Positions 1-6,744 of a stretch of DNA of 6,744 bases are shown here, piece by piece; positions within the stretch are counted from its first letter, which is position 1, and the number at the start of each line of letters is the position of its first letter. A model generated the notes under the pieces. That model had not been told where the DNA came from and did not search any database. It saw nothing but the letters and a program-made list of their open reading frames with translations. This stretch comes from Pseudomonadota bacterium (GTDB lineage Bacteria; Pseudomonadota; Gammaproteobacteria; Xanthomonadales; Xanthomonadaceae). Position numbers and translations under genes: made by a program. The stretch covers positions 1 to 6,744 of the forward strand of contig JAEXTE010000037.1 in assembly GCA_023453655.1 (NCBI GenBank), in the 5' to 3' direction.

Positions 1-1250
1 TGGACAAGATGGTCGGCTTCCTGAAGCTGTATTTCCCCGTGTTCCTGCTGGGCGCGGTGTTCGGCAAGCTGATCGAGATCTCCGGCTTCTCCAAGTCGAT
101 CGTGGCCGCCACCATCCGCGTGGTGGGTGCGCAGCGGGCGATGCTGGCGATCGTGTTGGTCTGCGCCCTGCTCACCTACGGCGGCGTGTCGCTGTTCGTG
201 GTGGTGTTCGCGGTCTATCCCTTCGCGGCCGAACTGTTCCGCCAGGGCAACATCCCCAAGCGCCTGATCCCGGGCACGATCGCGCTGGGCGCGTTCACCT
301 TCACCATGGACGCGCTGCCGGGCACGCCGCAGATCCAGAACATCATCCCCACCGCCTTCTTCGGCACGACCGGCTGGGCCGCGCCGGTGCTGGGCACGCT
401 GGGGGGCGTGTTCATCCTGGTCGTGGGCATGAGCTACCTGGAATGGCGCCGCCGCGCCGCCCAGGCCGCCGGCGAAGGCTATGGCGATGCGGCGACCCTG
501 CTCAACGAACCGGCGCCGTTCGCCGGCGAGCGCCTGGCGCATCCGCTGGTCTCGCTGCTGCCCCTGCTGCTGGTGGGCGTGAGCAACCTGCTGTTCACCC
601 GCTGGATCCCGGCGCTGTACGGCGCCAGCCATGCGTTCGTGCCGGCCGTGGTTGGCAACCCGGCGCCGGTGGTGCAGGAAGTGCCCAAGGTCGCGGCGAT
701 CTGGGCGGTGCAGGGCGCGCTGCTGGTCGGCATCTCCACCATCCTGGTGTTCGCCTGGAAGCCGGTGCTGGCGAGCTTCGCCGAAGGCACGAAGTCGGCG
801 ATCGGCGGCGCCCTGCTGGCCTCGATGAACACGGCCTCCGAATACGGCTTCGGCGCGGTGATCGCGGCCCTGCCCGGCTTCCTGGTGGTGGCCAACGCGC
901 TGGGCGCGATTCCCGACCCGCTGGTCAACGAGGCGGTCACGGTGACCGCCCTGGCCGGCATCACCGGCTCGGCCTCGGGCGGCATGAGCATCGCGCTGGC
1001 GGCGATGGCCGAAACGTTCATCGCCAACGCCGACGCGGCGGGCATCCCGATGGAGGTCCTGCACCGCGTGGCTTCGATGGCCTCGGGCGGCATGGACACC
1101 CTGCCGCACAACGGCGCGGTGATCACCCTGCTGGCCGTGACCGGCCTGACCCACCGGCAGTCCTACAAGGACATCTTCGCCATCACCCTGATCAAGACCG
1201 CCGCGGTCTTCGTGATCATCGGCCTGTTCTACGCCACCGGACTGGTCTAG
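1..1250 (+). CDS. GntP-family permease, 5' end missing
   Basis: This is an inner-membrane secondary transporter of the GntP (gluconate/organic acid:H+ symporter) family. The reading frame is open to the left edge (complete codons from base 3). The first visible ATG is at 9, so the true start lies outside the window. From that ATG 413 residues remain; GntP proteins are usually about 440-465, so some 30-50 N-terminal residues are probably missing. About 10-11 hydrophobic segments are visible, for example near residues 4-22, 44-77, 115-144, 225-250 and 385-413. Family-like stretches include TMDALPGTPQIQNIIPT (about 99-115), ITGSASGGMSIAL (about 318-330) and GGMDTLPHNGAVITLL near 361-376. The last two patterns recall, from memory, GntP permeases found next to hydroxybutyrate or short-chain acid catabolic genes, but no such gene is visible here, so the substrate is unassigned. 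It ends at TAG 1248-1250. The 149-base gap after it suggests it is not tightly co-transcribed with the next gene. Confidence 0.9.
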   Translation, partial: DKMVGFLKLYFPVFLLGAVFGKLIEISGFSKSIVAATIRVVGAQRAMLAIVLVCALLTYGGVSLFVVVFAVYPFAAELFRQGNIPKRLIPGTIALGAFTFTMDALPGTPQIQNIIPTAFFGTTGWAAPVLGTLGGVFILVVGMSYLEWRRRAAQAAGEGYGDAATLLNEPAPFAGERLAHPLVSLLPLLLVGVSNLLFTRWIPALYGASHAFVPAVVGNPAPVVQEVPKVAAIWAVQGALLVGISTILVFAWKPVLASFAEGTKSAIGGALLASMNTASEYGFGAVIAALPGFLVVANALGAIPDPLVNEAVTVTALAGITGSASGGMSIALAAMAETFIANADAAGIPMEVLHRVASMASGGMDTLPHNGAVITLLAVTGLTHRQSYKDIFAITLIKTAAVFVIIGLFYATGLV

Positions 1251-1251
1251 C

Positions 1252-1274
1252 GCGACGCTGGCCTCCGGCGTCGC
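1252..1274 (+). terminator. Weak hairpin after the permease gene, possible terminator
   Basis: Two bases after the permease stop, GCGACGC (1252-1258) and GCGTCGC (1268-1274) form a perfect 7-bp stem with a 9-base loop. An overlapping alternative stem is CCGGC (1265-1269) with GCCGG (1273-1277). There is no real U-tract; only a TTT at 1284-1286 follows. It could be a weak terminator or a 3'-end stabilising hairpin, and chance is also possible at this GC content. Confidence 0.3.
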
Positions 1275-1387
1275 CGGATCACGTTTGAAAGGGTGCGATC
1301 GGTGCGCCCGCGGTGCGCCGGTCGACGGGGGGACAGGCATCGGGCAGCGGCAGGCGGCCAGGCCGCGACCCCGCATCGCCCCTTGCC

Positions 1388-1399
1388 GAGAAGCACGCC

Positions 1400-1402
<3 letters not shown>
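1388..1402 (+). promoter_or_regulatory. Ribosome binding site and GTG start of the amidotransferase gene
   Basis: A short purine-rich match, GAGAAG (1388-1393, core GAG 1388-1390), lies 9 bases before a GTG at 1400-1402. This start is chosen over the earlier in-frame ATG at 1313 because class II (Ntn) glutamine amidotransferases need cysteine directly after the initiator methionine. GTG-TGT here gives Met-Cys-Gly-Ile-Ala-Gly. The Shine-Dalgarno match itself is weak; the choice rests on the cysteine. Confidence 0.75.
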
Positions 1403-3394
<1,992 letters not shown>

Positions 3395-3395
3395 C

Positions 3396-3400
3396 AAGGA
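3396..3400 (+). promoter_or_regulatory. Ribosome binding site of the DUF1800 gene
   Basis: AAGGA lies in the 12-base gap after the amidotransferase stop, 6 bases before the ATG at 3407. It supports separate initiation of DUF1800 and fixes its start, because the only in-frame codons upstream before the TGA at 3392 are CAA, GGA, CAT and CGT. Confidence 0.8.
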
Positions 3401-3406
3401 CATCGT

Positions 3407-5176
3407 ATGCACCCAGGCCTCTCCCAGGCGGAGCGCGCCGCGCTGGAGCGCGCGCATCGCGAACGTTATGGACTGACCGGGGCGCCGCGCTACCAGCGAG
3501 CGCCCAAGACCGTTGCCGCGCCCCCCGGTGCCGGGCCCGGCCTGGAGAAAGCCTCCCCCCGCCGCCTGCTCACCCTGCCCACGCCGCCGTTCGCGGTGCG
3601 CGTGCTCAACCACATGAGCTACGGCGCCACGCCCGAGTCGATCGCCGAATTCAATACGCTGGGCAACAGCGATCCGGCGCGGCTGACGGCCTGGGTCGAC
3701 CGGCAGCTCAACCCCCCTGCCTTCGATGACAGTGCGGTCGACTCGCGCCTGTCCAGCGCCGGTTACACCACGCTGCGCAAAACCCTCGCACAGCAGTGGA
3801 GCGAGCATGTCCGGGCAGAAGTGGAGTATGCGGACCGCATGCGACCCGGCTGGGAAGTGCAGCGCGAAGCCCTGGTGCGCGCCGTATTCTCGAAGCGGCA
3901 GCTGTTCGAGGTCGCGACCGCTTTCTGGCACGACCATTTCAACGTGATGGTCAGCGACTACGACTGCTGCCCGGTCTACGGCCACTACGACCGCGACGTG
4001 ATCCGCGCCAATGCCTTCGGCAATTTCCGCAGGATGCTGGAAGACGTGGCACGCAGCACGGCGATGATGATCTACCTCGACAACAAGTCGAACCGCCGCG
4101 CCGGACCCAATGAGAACTTCGCCCGCGAACTGCTGGAGTTGCACACCTTCGGCGCGGAAAACTACCTGGGCTTCATGGATCCGTTCGAGGTGCCGCCCTG
4201 CCCCGAGGATCCGGACTACCCGATCGGCTACACCGACATCGACGTCTACGAGACGGCCGCCGCCTTCACCGGCTGGACGATCAACAACAACCACTGGGAA
4301 TTCACCCATTCCGAGAAGGACAACGGCGGCTTCTACTACCACGCCGACTGGCACGACTCGGGCCCGAAGTTCGTGCTCGGGCGCTTCATCTACCCCGAAC
4401 GTCCCGCCCTGCAGGACGGCCGCGACATCCTCGACCGCGTCGCCAGCCACCCGCGCGTGGCGCGTTTCATCTGCCGCAAGCTGGTGCGCCGCTTCGTGGC
4501 CGACGATCCGCCGCAGGCGCTGGTCGACAGCGCGGCGGCGGTGTTCCGGGCCAACTGGCAGGCGCCGGACCAGATCAAGCGGACCCTGCGCCACATCCTG
4601 CTGTCGGACGAGGCGCAGTACGCCTGGGGCCGCAAGACGCGCCGCCCGTTCGAGGCGGTAGCCGCCACCCTGCGCGTACTCGGCTGCCAGTGGACCTATC
4701 GTATCGACGAGAACCGCAGCAACGACCTCAACTGGCGCATGGGTTTCACCGGCCACCAGCCCTACGACTGGGCCGCGCCCAACGGCTATCCCGACGTGGC
4801 CACGGCCTGGTCGGGCGCCAGCACCCTGGGCATGACCTGGAAGCTGCAGAACTGGCTGACCGAGACCAACAACGCCGCCGGCGACGGCAAGCTGCTGCCG
4901 CTGCTCGAGATCACCCGTGCCGGGGTGCCGCCGGGACAGTGGACAGCCAACCGGCTCGTGCAGTTCTGGTGCCAGCGGATCCTGGGCTACCAGCCGACCG
5001 CGCAGCGCCTGGCCGTGCTGCGCGGCTTCATGGCCCAGAACGGCGACCCGGCCACCTATGTCATCGAGGACACCAACACCTGGGCGCAGAACGATCTCAA
5101 GCGGCACTACAACCACGAGCGACTGCGCAGCATGGTGTCGCTGATCCTGATGTCGCCCGAATTCCTGAGCCGCTGA
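3407..5176 (+). CDS. DUF1800 domain-containing protein
   Basis: The 589-residue product matches the DUF1800 family, whose biochemical function is not known to me. Family-like motifs appear in order: a VLNHMSYGATPESI segment near 66-79, FWHDHFN around W174-H177, NENFARELLELHTFG (235-249), DVYETAAAFTGW (279-290), HDSGPKFVLG (316-325), a FICRKLVRRFV segment near 353-363, and a C-terminal SLILMSPEFLSR. Between HTFG and DVYETA there is a Pro/acidic stretch of about 25 residues (250-275). I believe this is typical of the longer DUF1800 subgroup, but I could not check. Length is within the family range. No Sec or Tat signal and no membrane segment is visible: the N-terminus (residues 1-60) is charged and Pro/Ala-rich, and the in-frame stop at 3392 rules out a hidden upstream signal. 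The conserved His, Asp and Glu residues could bind metal or act in catalysis, but this is inference. The gene is followed after 10 bases by DUF1501, its usual partner. Confidence 0.9.
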   Translation: MHPGLSQAERAALERAHRERYGLTGAPRYQRAPKTVAAPPGAGPGLEKASPRRLLTLPTPPFAVRVLNHMSYGATPESIAEFNTLGNSDPARLTAWVDRQLNPPAFDDSAVDSRLSSAGYTTLRKTLAQQWSEHVRAEVEYADRMRPGWEVQREALVRAVFSKRQLFEVATAFWHDHFNVMVSDYDCCPVYGHYDRDVIRANAFGNFRRMLEDVARSTAMMIYLDNKSNRRAGPNENFARELLELHTFGAENYLGFMDPFEVPPCPEDPDYPIGYTDIDVYETAAAFTGWTINNNHWEFTHSEKDNGGFYYHADWHDSGPKFVLGRFIYPERPALQDGRDILDRVASHPRVARFICRKLVRRFVADDPPQALVDSAAAVFRANWQAPDQIKRTLRHILLSDEAQYAWGRKTRRPFEAVAATLRVLGCQWTYRIDENRSNDLNWRMGFTGHQPYDWAAPNGYPDVATAWSGASTLGMTWKLQNWLTETNNAAGDGKLLPLLEITRAGVPPGQWTANRLVQFWCQRILGYQPTAQRLAVLRGFMAQNGDPATYVIEDTNTWAQNDLKRHYNHERLRSMVSLILMSPEFLSR

Positions 5177-5179
5177 GGA
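5174..5179 (+). promoter_or_regulatory. Ribosome binding site of the DUF1501 gene overlapping the DUF1800 stop
   Basis: TGAGGA contains both the DUF1800 stop codon (TGA, 5174-5176) and a Shine-Dalgarno core GAGGA (5175-5179), 7 bases before the ATG at 5187. The overlap suggests translational coupling of the two genes. Confidence 0.75.
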
Positions 5180-5186
5180 CGAGACC

Positions 5187-6722
5187 ATGACCATCGAACT
5201 CGATCGCCGCGGCTTCCTCAAGGGCTGCTGCGCCACCGCCGCGGTCGGCGCGGCCAGCCCGGCCCTGTTCTTCGGCGGCCATGCCCATGCCGCGGTCAAC
5301 GGCTACGACACCATCGTGCACGTGTTCCTGCGCGGCGGCATCGACGGCCTGAACCTGGTCCTGCCGGTATCCGGCAACGACCGCACCTACTACGAGCAGG
5401 CCCGACCGGACATCAAGGTGCCGGTCAGCGGCGAGAACGCAGCCCTCCCGCTCACCCTGGCCAACGGTTCGGCCACCGGCTTCGGCCTGCACGGCGCGGC
5501 CACCGGGCTGCGCGACATCTGGGTCGACGGCAAGCTCGCCATCGTGCACTGCTGCGGCATGCAGACCGCGGTAACGCGCAGCCATTTCGACGCCCAGCAG
5601 TACCTGGACTTCGGCACGCCAGGCACCAAGGGCAACGGCACCGGCTGGCTGGCACGCGCCTGGGAAACCCAGCCCGGCGCCTCCCCATCGGTGGTCATGC
5701 CTGCCCTGGCCGTCAACAGCCGCCTGCCGGCGAACCTGCTCGGCGCCACCCAGGCGCTGACCATGGGCAGCCCGACCGACCTGGTCCTCAACGGCGGCTC
5801 CTGGGCCTGGCAGCGGGCGCGCGACAACTCGCCGGCGGGCTTCAAGGGCGTCAACGAAACGCTGGCCGAGATGTGGCGCGGCAACGTGGGCATCGAGCAC
5901 AGCGGCCGCGCCGCCGATGCCGCGCTGCGCACCGTGGCGCAGCAGCCCTACAACGCGACCCTGCCGACGGGCTGGCCCACCACGACGTTCGCCCGCCAGC
6001 TGTGGACGGTGGCGCAGTCGATCCGCTTCAACCTGGGGCTGCGCTACGCCGCGCTGGACGTGGGCGGCTGGGATACCCACGAGAGCCAGGGCAGCAACGG
6101 CGGCGGCTATTACCAGGGCCGCGTGGCGGACCTGTCGCAGGCGCTGGCGGCGTTCTACGGCGAGCTGGCCGCGACCGGCGAAATGGCGCGGGTGACGGTG
6201 GTCATCCAGTCCGAGTTCGGTCGGCGCGTGCGCGAGAACGGCAGCGGCGGCACCGACCACGGCTACGGCAACCCGCTGCTGGTCCTGGGCGGTCCGGTGA
6301 ACGGGCGGCGCTTCTATGGCACCTGGCCGGGACTGCACCCGGAAATCCTCTCGCCGTATTTCGGCGACGTGCCGGTCACCACCGACTTCCGCCGCGTGTT
6401 CACCGAGCTGCTGCAGCAACGCATGGGTCATACCCGGACCGCCGACGTCTTCCCCGGTTACACCGGCTACAGCGCGCTCGGCATGTTCGCCTCGACCGGT
6501 GCCTCCGCGGCCGCGCCCCAGCCGGCGCGCCAGGCGCCGGAACCGGCGCTGTCGAGCTTCCGGACGACATCGGGCCCAGCGCCGGCGCCGGCAGGCGAGG
6601 TCCCGGCCGCGACGCCGATCCGCCACCGCCGCGGGACGGTGCGCATGCCCACCCGGCTCTCGCAGCCGCTGCTGCGCCTGCGCCTGAAGCTCTACCGGCT
6701 GATGCAGCAGCACCGGCTGTAG
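5187..6722 (+). CDS. DUF1501 domain-containing protein with Tat signal peptide
   Basis: The 511-residue product belongs to DUF1501, a family with an alkaline phosphatase/sulfatase-like fold but no settled substrate. The N-terminus has a twin-arginine motif, DRRGFLKG (6-13), a hydrophobic stretch (about 14-31) and an AHA cleavage site near residue 35. It is therefore predicted to be folded, often with cofactor or metal, before export to the periplasm or beyond. Family motifs are RGGIDGLNLVLP (49-60), SHFDAQQY (132-139), GGWDTH (293-298), SEFGR (342-346) and GGTDHGYGNP (354-363). Asp53, Asp357 and His358 are reasonable metal-ligand candidates by analogy with the superfamily. The conserved domain ends near residue 434. 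A 77-residue tail follows: first Ala/Pro-rich (about 435-476), then strongly basic with Leu/Arg alternation up to the TAG stop at 6720-6722. It is probably co-transcribed with, and functionally linked to, the DUF1800 protein. The family call is confident; the enzymatic role is unknown. Confidence 0.92.
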   Translation: MTIELDRRGFLKGCCATAAVGAASPALFFGGHAHAAVNGYDTIVHVFLRGGIDGLNLVLPVSGNDRTYYEQARPDIKVPVSGENAALPLTLANGSATGFGLHGAATGLRDIWVDGKLAIVHCCGMQTAVTRSHFDAQQYLDFGTPGTKGNGTGWLARAWETQPGASPSVVMPALAVNSRLPANLLGATQALTMGSPTDLVLNGGSWAWQRARDNSPAGFKGVNETLAEMWRGNVGIEHSGRAADAALRTVAQQPYNATLPTGWPTTTFARQLWTVAQSIRFNLGLRYAALDVGGWDTHESQGSNGGGYYQGRVADLSQALAAFYGELAATGEMARVTVVIQSEFGRRVRENGSGGTDHGYGNPLLVLGGPVNGRRFYGTWPGLHPEILSPYFGDVPVTTDFRRVFTELLQQRMGHTRTADVFPGYTGYSALGMFASTGASAAAPQPARQAPEPALSSFRTTSGPAPAPAGEVPAATPIRHRRGTVRMPTRLSQPLLRLRLKLYRLMQQHRL

Positions 6723-6744
6723 CCGCGCCGGGGCGGGCCTCGCG

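Noticed and set aside
1285..1313. TTGAAA (1285-1290) as a -35 box for asnB
   Set aside because: The bases 17 downstream (1308-1313) read CCGCGG-like sequence, with no acceptable -10 element.
1354..1366. GCGGCC-A-GGCCGC inverted repeat before asnB
   Set aside because: The loop is only one base, leaving a short effective stem; such palindromes are frequent at this GC content.
5097..6713. Minus-strand open frame of 538 codons opposite DUF1501
   Set aside because: It has the same antisense GC artefact composition; the plus strand carries the Tat signal and DUF1501 motifs.
6714..6725. CGGCT-GT-AGCCG inverted repeat at the DUF1501 stop as a terminator
   Set aside because: The two-base loop is too tight, no T-run follows, and the window ends before a terminator could be judged.

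Overview
This is a GC-rich window (roughly 70% G+C, judged by eye) packed with genes on the plus strand. The strong G/C preference at third codon positions, a Tat-exported DUF1501 protein paired with a DUF1800 protein, and a GntP-type permease together suggest a proteobacterium. Lysobacteraceae/Xanthomonadaceae (Lysobacter, Luteimonas or a relative) fit best, but this is inferred from general style and not from a marker gene.

Layout: (1) 1-1250 is the 3' part of a GntP-family permease gene that enters from the left edge. (2) 1251-1399 is a 149-base spacer with a modest hairpin just after the permease stop and no convincing sigma-70 promoter. (3) 1400-3394 encodes a glutamine-dependent asparagine synthase-type amidotransferase. 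It starts at a GTG that places the catalytic cysteine at position 2. (4) 3407-5176 encodes a DUF1800 protein. (5) 5187-6722 encodes a DUF1501 protein with a twin-arginine signal and a long Pro/Ala-rich, basic C-terminal tail. The last 22 bases are the start of the next intergenic region.

Genes 3 to 5 look like one operon. They share a strand, the gaps are 12 and 10 bases, and each downstream gene has a good Shine-Dalgarno sequence inside the gap or overlapping the previous stop. DUF1800 and DUF1501 genes are a recurrent pair in bacteria whose biochemical role is, to my knowledge, not settled. DUF1501 belongs to the alkaline phosphatase/sulfatase-like fold group. An amidotransferase placed in front of this pair is the most interesting feature here. 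It suggests that a cytosolic amidation step is coupled to an exported, possibly metal-dependent enzyme pair, for example acting on an envelope polymer or secreted product. That functional link is inference.

The 3' end of the amidotransferase gene is unusual. After the conserved domain ends (about residue 621), the last 43 codons contain a near-perfect 12-bp hairpin and a competing 9-bp long-range inverted repeat, just before the DUF1800 ribosome binding site. The stop codon is also in the same frame as DUF1800. No RNA genes, CRISPR arrays, insertion sequences or phage genes were seen.
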